Of a stretch of DNA of 64,000 nt, positions 56,972 through 64,000 are shown one piece after another. Position 1 is the stretch's first letter. Every line of letters starts with the position of its first letter. Below the pieces are notes generated by a model that saw only the letters and a list, made by a program, of their open reading frames with translations, was not told the DNA's origin and did not search any database. This DNA is from Pseudolabrys sp. FHR47 (GTDB taxonomy: Bacteria > Pseudomonadota > Alphaproteobacteria > Rhizobiales > Xanthobacteraceae), in assembly GCF_005153485.1 (NCBI RefSeq), contig NZ_CP039740.1, positions 3,909,001 through 3,973,000 on the forward strand. The letters are read 5' to 3'. A program made the position numbers and the translations under genes.

Positions 56972-58291
56972 TTATTTCGCAATGGGCCCCATCAAATAGT
57001 CGGGGAGCCATGTGGCGATCTCGGGGAAGATACACAAGATCACGATGCAGAGCACCATCATCCCGACATAGGGGACCGAGCCCCAGAGCACGGTCTTGGT
57101 CGGCACATCCGGCGCTATCGCATTGACGACAAACAAGTTCAGCCCAACCGGCGGGGTGATGAGGCCGATTTCCATGTTGATCGTCATGATGACGCCGAAC
57201 CATATCGGATCGAATCCCGCCGCGGTGATGATCGGCAGCAGAATCGGCGCCGTCATCAGAATGATGCCGGCCGGCGGAATGAAGCAGCCGCAGACCAGCA
57301 GGAACACGTTAATGAGGCCCATCAGCACCCATTTGTTGACGTTCAGGGCGGCGATCGCCTCCGCCAGGGTCTGGGTGATGTAGAGCGACGTCAGCATGTA
57401 GCCGAACAGCACGGCGGTCGCGATGATCATCAGGATCATCACCGACTCGCGCGTCGTGGAACGTAGAATGTCCCACCACTGCATCGGGTTCCACATGCGG
57501 TAGATGAGAACGGCGAACAGAACGCAGAACGCCGCGCCGACGCCGGCCGCTTCCGACGGCGTCGCAATGCCGCCATACAGCACGTACATCACCGCGATGA
57601 CGATGACGAGAAATGGCGCGACCTTCGGGACCGCCTCGAACTTCTCCTTCCACGAATAGCGGAAGTCCGCCGCATAGGCGCGGAAGCCCGACTTCCAGAT
57701 GTAGTACACCGTCCAGCCCATGAAGAGCGCGGTCAGCAACAGACCAGGCATCACGCCGGCCAGAAACAGACGGCCGATCGAAGTCTCGGTGGCGATGCCG
57801 TAGAGGATCAGCGTGATCGACGGCGGGATGAGAATGCCCAAGGTGCCGCCGGCGCAGATCGATCCGGTGGCGACTTCATCCGGATAGCCGCGCTTGCGCA
57901 TCTCCGGAATGCCCATCTTGCCAATGGCGGCGCAGGTCGCCGGCGAGGAACCGGTGAGCGCCGCGAAGATGGCGCAAGCGCCGAGGTTCGACACCACCAA
58001 CCCGCCGGGCACGCGATACAGCCAGCGATCGAGCGCGATGTAGAGATCGCGCCCAGCCGGCGACGAACCGATCGCCGCTCCCATCATGATGAACATCGGG
58101 ATCGACACGAGCGTGAAGTCGTGCAGGCCCGAATAGAGCGTCTCGGCGGCAACGTGCAGGGATGCGGGTCCCTGGAAGATGACGAGGAAGGCGATGCCGA
58201 CCGCGCCAAGCGCGAAGGCAACCGGCGCGCCGGTCAGGAAGACGGCGACGGTGACGACAAAGACAAGTACGCCTTGGGTTGCCGGACTCAT
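56972..58291 (-). CDS. TRAP transporter large permease (DctM type)
   Basis: A 439-residue TRAP large subunit with about 12 hydrophobic segments. Typical parts are GSSPATCAAIGKMGIPEM, TGSICAGGTLGILIPPSI and LLVCGCFIPPAGIILM. It carries the sodium-driven transport path for the substrate delivered by the binding protein. Its ATG overlaps the small permease's stop as ATGA, with GGAG 8 bases upstream. It is the third gene of the probable malonate operon. Confidence 0.93.
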   Translation of the reverse strand: MSPATQGVLVFVVTVAVFLTGAPVAFALGAVGIAFLVIFQGPASLHVAAETLYSGLHDFTLVSIPMFIMMGAAIGSSPAGRDLYIALDRWLYRVPGGLVVSNLGACAIFAALTGSSPATCAAIGKMGIPEMRKRGYPDEVATGSICAGGTLGILIPPSITLILYGIATETSIGRLFLAGVMPGLLLTALFMGWTVYYIWKSGFRAYAADFRYSWKEKFEAVPKVAPFLVIVIAVMYVLYGGIATPSEAAGVGAAFCVLFAVLIYRMWNPMQWWDILRSTTRESVMILMIIATAVLFGYMLTSLYITQTLAEAIAALNVNKWVLMGLINVFLLVCGCFIPPAGIILMTAPILLPIITAAGFDPIWFGVIMTINMEIGLITPPVGLNLFVVNAIAPDVPTKTVLWGSVPYVGMMVLCIVILCIFPEIATWLPDYLMGPIAK

Positions 58292-58830
58292 ATGCCGGTC
58301 TCCTTGATCGAAACGGCCGGACCTTCGCCGGTGATGCCGAAGGGCGGCTCGCGCCCCGTCACCAGGTCGAGAAAGTCGACGATGTATTGGAGAGACAGGA
58401 TGCCGAGACCGACAGGCATGGCCATGTAGGGAATCCACAACCGCGCGCGCCACATCGAGTCCGAGCGCCAGTTGTTCTCATAGGCCTCGAGCCAGAACGA
58501 AAAGGTAAGCCAGGTCATCACCAGGACGAACAGCAGCGAGATCGACACCGCGAAAAAGGCCAACCACCAGCGTGCGCGCGGACCGGCATAGATCGGCAGC
58601 ACGTCGACATTGACGTGCCCCTTTGTCAGCAAAACGTAAGGACTGCCGAGGAAGGTCGCGGCGACGAGGCTGAAGGTGACAAAGTCGGTCTGCCAGATTG
58701 TGGTCTCGTTGAGCACGTAGCGAACGAATACCATCTGGCAGACGATGACCACGGCTGCGGCCGTGAGCGCCGCAGCAAACACGCCAAATGCGACTGACAA
58801 CCACCGCACGATGCGGGTGAAGAGTTCCAT
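58288..58830 (-). CDS. TRAP transporter small permease (DctQ type)
   Basis: A 180-residue TRAP small subunit with four spans (about residues 10-35, 47-68, 88-108 and 135-157). The DctQ signature is RYVLNETTIWQTDFVTFSLV and the cytoplasmic GHVNVDVLP. It pairs with the large permease. It is separated from the binding protein gene by a terminator-like hairpin at 58859-58883. Confidence 0.88.
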   Translation of the reverse strand: MELFTRIVRWLSVAFGVFAAALTAAAVVIVCQMVFVRYVLNETTIWQTDFVTFSLVAATFLGSPYVLLTKGHVNVDVLPIYAGPRARWWLAFFAVSISLLFVLVMTWLTFSFWLEAYENNWRSDSMWRARLWIPYMAMPVGLGILSLQYIVDFLDLVTGREPPFGITGEGPAVSIKETGI

Positions 58831-58858
58831 GATCCCCTCGGAAGATTTCTCAAGAAAA

Positions 58859-58883
58859 ATCGGCCGGCGCGAGGCCGGCCGAT
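58859..58883 (-). terminator. Intercistronic terminator/attenuator in TRAP operon
   Basis: ATCGGCCGGC/GCCGGCCGAT with a 5-base loop, followed on the minus strand by TTTTTCTT. It lies between the binding-protein stop and the small permease start, and so would lower permease output relative to binding protein. Confidence 0.7.
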
Positions 58884-58899
58884 CGGTAGCGGATGCCGG

Positions 58900-59889
58900 T
58901 TACTTCACGGCCAGAGCGGCGTCGATCAGCTTCTGACCGTCGGACACTTCGCTGGCGAATACCTTGTACGAGCTCTGCTGGGCGATCTTGATCCAGGCAT
59001 CGTACTCTTCCTTCGTCAGCGTGACGACTTCGACATTGTTCTTCTTGAAGGTCTCGACCATCTTGTCGTCGAGCTTGCGGCTTTCGGCGTTGAAGTAATC
59101 TTCCGACTTCTTGCCGGCGGCCATCAGCGCCTTCTTCTGGTCGGCCGAGAGCTTGTCGTAGCTCTTCTTCGACATCAGCACCGGCTCGTACATGAACCAC
59201 AGCGCGTTCTCGCCCGGCGCGGTGATGCACTTGACCTGCTCGTAGATGCGGAATGAGACGAAGCTGCCGTTCGAGGTGTCAGTGCCCTCCGCGACGCCGG
59301 TCTGCAGCGCGTTGTAGACTTCGTTCGACGGAATGTTGACGATCGAAGCGCCGGCCTGCTGCCACATCTGCGCAAAGGTCGGGCCGGCCGAACGGACCTT
59401 CTGGCCCTTGATATCGTCCGGCTTACGGATGCAGCCCTTCTTTGAAGCGACCGAGCCCGCGAGCCAGGCATCAGCAACGACGACGACGCCGGCCTTCTCG
59501 ATCTTGGCCTTGATCTCCTTCATGAAGGGCGAGCTGTTGAGGCGCGCTGCACGGTCATGGTTGCGCACCAGACCGGGCATCAGCGTGGCCGAGAAGGCGC
59601 CGACCTTGCCCGAGGCATAGTCGAGCGGAAACGCCGCGAAATCGAGCTGGCCGTTGACCAGAGCGTTCCACTGATCGTTCGGCTTGAACAGTGACGCGCC
59701 AGGATAAACCTGGATGTCGACGCCGGCCGCCTTCATTTCCTTGGCAATGATCTGCACCATCTCGTCGCGCGGATCGCCCTTGCCGCCCGGAAACTGGTGC
59801 GAGGCTTTCATGGTGATCTGGGCCTGCGCCGAGGCCGACAGCGCCACAACGGCCGCGGCCGCCAGCAGAGTGGTCAGTTTTTTGGTCAT
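58900..59889 (-). CDS. TRAP transporter substrate-binding protein (DctP type)
   Basis: A 329-residue periplasmic binding protein. The signal peptide (MTKKLTTLLAAAAVVALSAS, cut after AQA) is followed by the TRAP domain: MKASHQFPGG, SLFKPNDQWNALVNGQLDF, the substrate Arg loop IKGQKVRSAGPTFAQMW, and GVAEGTDTSNGSFVSFRI. Substrates are small carboxylates; the operon suggests malonate. GGAGGAA lies 8 bases before the ATG at 59889. It is divergent from the CaiB-type gene. Confidence 0.9.
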   Translation of the reverse strand: MTKKLTTLLAAAAVVALSASAQAQITMKASHQFPGGKGDPRDEMVQIIAKEMKAAGVDIQVYPGASLFKPNDQWNALVNGQLDFAAFPLDYASGKVGAFSATLMPGLVRNHDRAARLNSSPFMKEIKAKIEKAGVVVVADAWLAGSVASKKGCIRKPDDIKGQKVRSAGPTFAQMWQQAGASIVNIPSNEVYNALQTGVAEGTDTSNGSFVSFRIYEQVKCITAPGENALWFMYEPVLMSKKSYDKLSADQKKALMAAGKKSEDYFNAESRKLDDKMVETFKKNNVEVVTLTKEEYDAWIKIAQQSSYKVFASEVSDGQKLIDAALAVK

Positions 59890-60150
59890 CCTATGTTCCT
59901 CCATTCGATTTGCAGTCTTTTGTTGTGGCGGATTTTCACCCACCCAATGTCACGTCCATAGAATAGCGGTTGCTACAGCATTTGCCCCCGCGGCGACATT
60001 ATCCGCCGGTGCGGCACAGCGCCATAGCGCGACCCGGAATTCCTGCGCAACCCCTTGGGCCCCAGAGCAATTCCGGTATGGCCAGCCTTGGACGATGCCT
60101 CTATAAGCGCCACCGACCTGCCACTGCCCAAGTTCCCGGAGATTTAGAAT

Positions 60151-61323
60151 ATGTCCAAGCCGCTCCAAGGCGTCCGCGTTCTCGAACTCGCCCGCATCCT
60201 GGCGGGTCCCTGGGCAGGACAGACGCTGGCCGACCTCGGCGCCGACGTCATCAAGGTGGAGCGCAAGGGTGCCGGTGACGATACCCGCCAGTGGGGCCCG
60301 CCCTTCGTCGAGAGCAAGGCCGGCGACCATCTCGGCGCTGCCTATTTTCACGCCGCCAACCGCGGCAAGCGCTCAATCGAGCTCGATTTCGAGGATCCGG
60401 AAGGCCAGCGCATCGTCCGCAAACTGGCGGCGAAATCGGACATTCTCATCGAAAATTTCAAGGTTGGCGGTCTCGCCAAGTTCAAGCTCGATTATGCGAG
60501 CATGAAAGAGGAATTTCCGCACCTGATCTATTGCTCGGTCACCGGTTTCGGCCAGGACGGGCCTTATGCCAAGCGCGCCGGCTACGACCTGATGGCGCAG
60601 GGCATGGGCGGCGTCATGGACCTGACCGGCATGGCGGACGGCGAGCCGACCCGTATCGGCATTCCGATGTCGGACATCTTCACAGGCGTCTATTCGGTCA
60701 TCGGCATTCTTGCTGCACTGCACCAGCGCAAAGCCACCGGCAAAGGCTGCTACGTCGATACGGCGCTGGTGGATTCAACCGTTGGCGTTCTGTCCAACCA
60801 GGCGTTGAACTATCTCGTGTCCGGCAATGTCCCGAAGCGGATCGGCAATGCCCACGCCAACATCGTGCCGTACCAGGTTTTCCCGGTCGCGGACGGCCAC
60901 GTCATCATCGCCACCGGCAACACCGGCCAGTACGTCAAGCTGTGCAACATTCTCGGCGCGCCTGAACTGGGCACCGACCCGGCCTATGCCGATAACACCG
61001 GCCGCCTGACGCGGCGCGATGAACTGATCGGCAAGCTGTCGGCATTGACCTCGAAAATGAAGCGCGACGATCTACTCGCCCAGCTAGAAGCGCAGGGCGT
61101 TCCCGCGGGGCCAATCAACAATGTCGAGCAGGTGTTCGAGGACCCGCAGGTCATTCATCGCGGCATGAAGCTGGAGTATCCGAGCGCCGACGCGAAGTCG
61201 GGCAAAATTCCGGGCGTGCGCACGCCGATCGTCATCGATGGCTGGCGCGCCGCCAGCGACCGCCCCTCGCCGAAGCTCGGCGAACACACGGCCGAGATCC
61301 TCAAGGAGATCGGCGAAGGCTGA
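60151..61323 (+). CDS. CaiB/BaiF-family CoA-transferase
   Basis: A 390-residue family III CoA-transferase. Features are the start GVRVLELARILAGPWAGQTLADLGADVIKVE, FGQDGPYAKRAGYDLMAQGMGG, the catalytic Asp175 in IPMSDIFTG, and DTALVDSTVGVLSNQALNY. The enzyme moves CoA between carboxylic acids. It is divergent from the TRAP operon (261 bases apart) and could make malonyl-CoA in place of malonyl-CoA synthetase, which is not seen here. GGAG lies 9 bases before the ATG. Its stop abuts the opposite gene's stop (TGATCA). Confidence 0.88.
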   Translation: MSKPLQGVRVLELARILAGPWAGQTLADLGADVIKVERKGAGDDTRQWGPPFVESKAGDHLGAAYFHAANRGKRSIELDFEDPEGQRIVRKLAAKSDILIENFKVGGLAKFKLDYASMKEEFPHLIYCSVTGFGQDGPYAKRAGYDLMAQGMGGVMDLTGMADGEPTRIGIPMSDIFTGVYSVIGILAALHQRKATGKGCYVDTALVDSTVGVLSNQALNYLVSGNVPKRIGNAHANIVPYQVFPVADGHVIIATGNTGQYVKLCNILGAPELGTDPAYADNTGRLTRRDELIGKLSALTSKMKRDDLLAQLEAQGVPAGPINNVEQVFEDPQVIHRGMKLEYPSADAKSGKIPGVRTPIVIDGWRAASDRPSPKLGEHTAEILKEIGEG

Positions 61324-62505
61324 TCAACCTTCCCCGCGCTGGCGCAGCGACAACCACTCCCACACTGCGACGACGATCATGATTGCCGTTGTCGTCGCCG
61401 ATAGCATGACCGGCGTCATATAAAAGGATGCCGGAACGGTCAGGGCCAGAAGGCCCAAGCCGATCAGATGCGAGAGCGGCAGGTTCGGCGCCGAGAGCCG
61501 CTTGAACAAAGCGTTGCCGGTGAGATAGAGCGCCGGCCCGCCAACCAGTGCGCATAGCGCCGGCAGCTCGACGTGACCGCCGGGGTGATGCAGCACCAGT
61601 TCGTCGCCGACCGCGACACCAATGATGCCGGCGACGATCGGCAGATGCATGAAGGTATATCCCGAGCGCGCCAGGCGGCCGGGATCGCTGGACGCTTCGA
61701 TCTGCCGGCTGGCGCGTTCGGCGCCGATATTGAAGTAGACCGCCCATAGCGCGACGCTGCCAATGAAGGCTGTCAGGAAAGCCACAATCGTTTCGTTGGT
61801 CCAGGTCAGCGTAGCAAAAGTCGCGCCGGTGATCAGGATCGACTCGCCGAGCGCGATGATGATGAACAGGCCGCAACGTTCAGCCATGTGGTTGCCGGCG
61901 ACTACCCATTCGGCGGTCGTGGAACGGCCGAGCCACGGCAACCAGTAGCCGACGATCGGCGCCACCGTTTCGATGGCCACCGCCAGCGTCCACACTTCGA
62001 GCCGCAACGTGGCGTCGACGAAGGCGCCTGCCAGCCAGAACGGCGCCGCCGCCAGGTGCCATGTCGAGATGCGCACGAAATTGCGGAAGTTGACGGGGTC
62101 GTGCCGGTTGAGCGACCACAGCATCGTGAGGTCGCGCACCAGGTGCATCGACACATAGGCAACCGCCATGGCGCCGCCGCGATCTTCGAATGCCTTGGGG
62201 ATCGCCGCGGCGAATACCAGGCCGGCCAGCATGAGCGCGAACAGCATCATGCGCACGGCCGGACGCGCCGGGTCGAGCCAGTTGGTGACCCAGGCCGCGT
62301 TGATCCACGACCACCACACGGCGATCAGCAGCACCGTTGCATGGGCAAGGCCCGTCAGACTGAGCTGCGCCAGAAGGCCATGCGACAATTGCGTGACCGC
62401 AAAAACAAACACGAGGTCGAAAAACAATTCGACGAAGGTGACGCGGCTACTTTCGTGATGGCCACGAACGCGCAATTGGCTGGTTCGGGCGGCAAAGAAA
62501 CTCAT
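61324..62505 (-). CDS. Low-temperature requirement A (LtrA)-like membrane protein
   Basis: A 393-residue integral membrane protein with about nine to eleven spans. The LtrA motif VTFVELFFDLVFVFAVTQLSH opens the first span (residues about 20-42), with later AERCGLFIIIALGESILI and LTWTNETIVAFLTAF. Its function is unknown across the family. The start may be 62505 (MSFFAARTSQ) or 62535 (adding ten residues); neither has a clear ribosome-binding site. Confidence 0.85.
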   Translation of the reverse strand: MSFFAARTSQLRVRGHHESSRVTFVELFFDLVFVFAVTQLSHGLLAQLSLTGLAHATVLLIAVWWSWINAAWVTNWLDPARPAVRMMLFALMLAGLVFAAAIPKAFEDRGGAMAVAYVSMHLVRDLTMLWSLNRHDPVNFRNFVRISTWHLAAAPFWLAGAFVDATLRLEVWTLAVAIETVAPIVGYWLPWLGRSTTAEWVVAGNHMAERCGLFIIIALGESILITGATFATLTWTNETIVAFLTAFIGSVALWAVYFNIGAERASRQIEASSDPGRLARSGYTFMHLPIVAGIIGVAVGDELVLHHPGGHVELPALCALVGGPALYLTGNALFKRLSAPNLPLSHLIGLGLLALTVPASFYMTPVMLSATTTAIMIVVAVWEWLSLRQRGEG

Positions 62506-62614
62506 GCGAGGGGTCCAGGTTGACCAGACATTCATAGCCGTCGCGACGGAAGCCGCCAACCGGCCCGGCACGACGACAGGAGCCAATCCCCCGCCGATGC
62601 GTTAGGCTGATGCG

Positions 62615-62917
62615 ATGGCAAAGAGAAAGCGCAAACCGGCGGAAGGCAAAGGGACCAAGGCGGCGACCTCGGGCGATGACGACCTGATCGGCAAGCGCAT
62701 CAGGATCGACCGCGCAACCTGGGACGCGATCTCCCTGATGGCGCGCGAGCAGATGAAAGACCTCGACGAAATCACCGAGGAAGCTTTCCGCGACCTTTTG
62801 AAGAAATACGGCCGCACCGCCGACTTCCGCGAGGCACTCAGGATGAGCGCAAAGCAGGCCGGCAAACAAACTGCGGCCAAGTCGAGCGCCCGCAGGCACC
62901 GAGGCCGGACACGCTGA
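62615..62917 (+). CDS. Small basic protein (100 aa), RHH-like
   Basis: A 100-residue very basic protein. Both ends are Lys/Arg-rich (MAKRKRKPAEGKGTKAA and RRHRGRTR); the middle IRIDRATWDAISLMAREQMK and TEEAFRDLLKKYGR look like a ribbon-helix-helix, suggesting DNA binding. No family name is certain. It is divergent from the LtrA-like gene. Confidence 0.65.
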   Translation: MAKRKRKPAEGKGTKAATSGDDDLIGKRIRIDRATWDAISLMAREQMKDLDEITEEAFRDLLKKYGRTADFREALRMSAKQAGKQTAAKSSARRHRGRTR

Positions 62918-62979
62918 CGCCGGGCACGGCTTCGTATTTGCGCAATGGAACTTCCGCGGCCAGTTCCAGTTGATGCGCC

Positions 62980-63456
62980 ATGGACGCCAACACCTGGGAC
63001 GAAATATTCCGCCTGCTCGCCGCGGCCGGCGCCGGCATGGCGATTGGCGTCAATCGCGAGATGCAGGGCAAACCGCTCGGCATCAGGACGCTAGCGCTTG
63101 TCGCCGTTGGCACCGCGCTGGCGACAATGACCGCCATCGATTTTCGCGGCCTTGACGAACATCCGGACGCGCTGAGCCGCGTCGTACAAGGCGTGCTGCA
63201 AGGTGTGCTCACCGGCATCGGCTTCATCGGCGCCGGCGTCGTGCTGCGCGACAAGGAGAGCGGAACGGTTCATGGTCTGACCACCGCCGCTTCCGTTTGG
63301 GTCACAGCCGCGCTCGGCATCGCCTGCGCATTGGCGGCCTGGCACCTCGTCGTCATCGGCGTAGTGCTGACGCTTGTCGTGCTGGCGGGTCTCGGCTGGC
63401 TTGAAAGCAAGCTGTTTCCTGGCGACGACGCACCGAACGGCTCATCAAATCGTTGA
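62980..63456 (+). CDS. MgtC/SapB-family membrane protein
   Basis: A 158-residue inner-membrane protein with about four to five spans. The signature region is GMAIGVNREMQGKPLGIRTLALVAVG and GIGFIGAGVVLRDKESGTVHGLTTAASVWVTAALG, as in MgtC of Salmonella, which modulates magnesium homeostasis or ATP synthase. It lacks the longer C-terminal domain of virulence MgtC. No regulatory site is evident. Confidence 0.88.
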   Translation: MDANTWDEIFRLLAAAGAGMAIGVNREMQGKPLGIRTLALVAVGTALATMTAIDFRGLDEHPDALSRVVQGVLQGVLTGIGFIGAGVVLRDKESGTVHGLTTAASVWVTAALGIACALAAWHLVVIGVVLTLVVLAGLGWLESKLFPGDDAPNGSSNR

Positions 63457-63572
63457 CAATTTTTAAATTTCGAACGCCGGCGGCCGGTCTATATTTTTGT
63501 CCGGGGGACTTATCGGCAGATGGCCGACTCAGATAGCTGTGCCGGAAACACGTTGCCGCCCGGAAATTCTCC

Positions 63573-63758
63573 ATGCGTCTCGCCTTCAAAGAAGCCCCTC
63601 CCCTGCAGCCCGACGCCGATTTTGGCCACGACGACATCGAACAGGCCAAGGGCTGGACCAATCTCATGACTCCTGCCCGCCGTGCCGCGCTCGACGCGCT
63701 GGAGCGCGAGTTTCATGAATTGGTGGTCCAGGGCATTCTGAGGACCGCAGGGCGCTGA
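63573..63758 (+). CDS. Small hypothetical protein (61 aa)
   Basis: A 61-residue protein. The N-terminal half (MRLAFKEAPPLQPDADFGHDD) is acidic and flexible, and the second half (TPARRAALDALEREFHELVVQGILRTAGR) is an amphipathic helix. GGAA lies about 8 bases before the ATG. No family is recognised and the coding status is moderately supported. Confidence 0.5.
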   Translation: MRLAFKEAPPLQPDADFGHDDIEQAKGWTNLMTPARRAALDALEREFHELVVQGILRTAGR

Positions 63759-63830
63759 CCCGGCTCCGGCGTTGCGCTAGTCTGGATGACAGCCTAAAGC
63801 CATCCGCTGGCAACATCGTCCGAAGGCACC

Positions 63831-64000
63831 ATGGACAGCGACATCCTGCGCAGACTGCACTACGCTGCGGCCATCGGCTGCGGCGCCTTCGCGGCGCTGG
63901 TGGTGCATATCGTACTCACGGTGTTCGGCGCCGGCCTCGATGCCGTGCTGCGCGAGGTCAATGCCGGCAACGCCAGGCAGATGGCGTCCGCCATCGCCTG
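63831..64000 (+). CDS. Partial CDS at the window end
   Basis: An ATG frame open to the window end (56 residues visible). GAAGG lies about 5 bases upstream. The N-terminus MDSDILRRLHYAAAIG leads into one hydrophobic segment (CGAFAALVVHIVLTVFG) and then a charged stretch, so it is probably a membrane protein. It cannot be identified from this piece. Confidence 0.55.
   Translation, partial: MDSDILRRLHYAAAIGCGAFAALVVHIVLTVFGAGLDAVLREVNAGNARQMASAIA

Overview
The window looks like a chromosomal stretch from a high-GC alphaproteobacterium of the order Hyphomicrobiales (Rhizobiales), in the Bradyrhizobiaceae/Xanthobacteraceae neighbourhood (for example a Pseudolabrys-like organism). The evidence is the yqeY-dnaG-rpoD order with divergent carA, a DnaG without zinc-finger ligands, a tRNA-His without an encoded G-1 and with A73, a PdhS-type kinase, two phasins, and a malonate-type matPQMA cluster. 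There is no rRNA, CRISPR array, insertion sequence or prophage. Most of the window is ordinary, densely packed core genome.

Layout. 0-7.3 kb: lytic transglycosylase, a 33-codon membrane peptide, an MFS permease, two small genes behind a TGC-rich (PhaR-like) motif, an OmpA-like lipoprotein/porin-type protein, an MltB-type transglycosylase coupled to a class V aminotransferase, and a small Cys-rich protein. 7.3-10.5 kb: the one clear accessory island, an AT-richer cytosine-5 methyltransferase overlapping a PD-(D/E)XK nuclease, bordered by a strongly structured GC-rich noncoding region and an intergenic palindrome. 10.5-25.5 kb: alcohol dehydrogenase, thioesterase, rpoD, dnaG, yqeY, a gentisate-dioxygenase-like cupin, carA, a YjlB-like cupin, a DadA-like oxidase divergent from an XRE-cupin regulator, a methyltransferase, an odd tRNA-Cys-like gene, an AtuA pair and a zinc-ribbon peptide. 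25.5-36 kb: carB behind a possible attenuator, greA, a chemoreceptor, Lrp/AsnC regulator, trxB-lysR, an EamA permease with a His-rich tail, then a 620-base intergenic region with a probable short terminated RNA and a CRP-like site. 36-41 kb: L,D-transpeptidase, MFS permease, tRNA-His, two phasins. 41-50 kb: PAS histidine kinase, vWA protein, ferric-iron ABC binding protein and permease (no ATPase), AsmA. 50-56 kb: glpK, a receiver-domain protein, glpD, a glutamine amidotransferase and an SDR. 55.6-61.3 kb: malonyl-CoA decarboxylase and a TRAP transporter, divergent from a CoA-transferase. 61.3-64 kb: LtrA-like protein, small proteins, MgtC-like protein and a gene cut by the window edge.

Working links: carA and carB supply carbamoyl phosphate but lie 6 kb apart; the phasins and the 2.4-2.8 kb genes share a motif suggesting PHB-granule regulation; glpK/glpD form a glycerol pathway; the TRAP transporter plus malonyl-CoA decarboxylase suggest malonate use, with the divergent CoA-transferase a possible activating enzyme. 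The most unusual items are the tRNA-Cys-like gene with an enlarged anticodon loop (23241-23316), the restriction-modification island (7.3-10.5 kb), and the terminated small RNA with a 15-residue reading frame (35693-35814).
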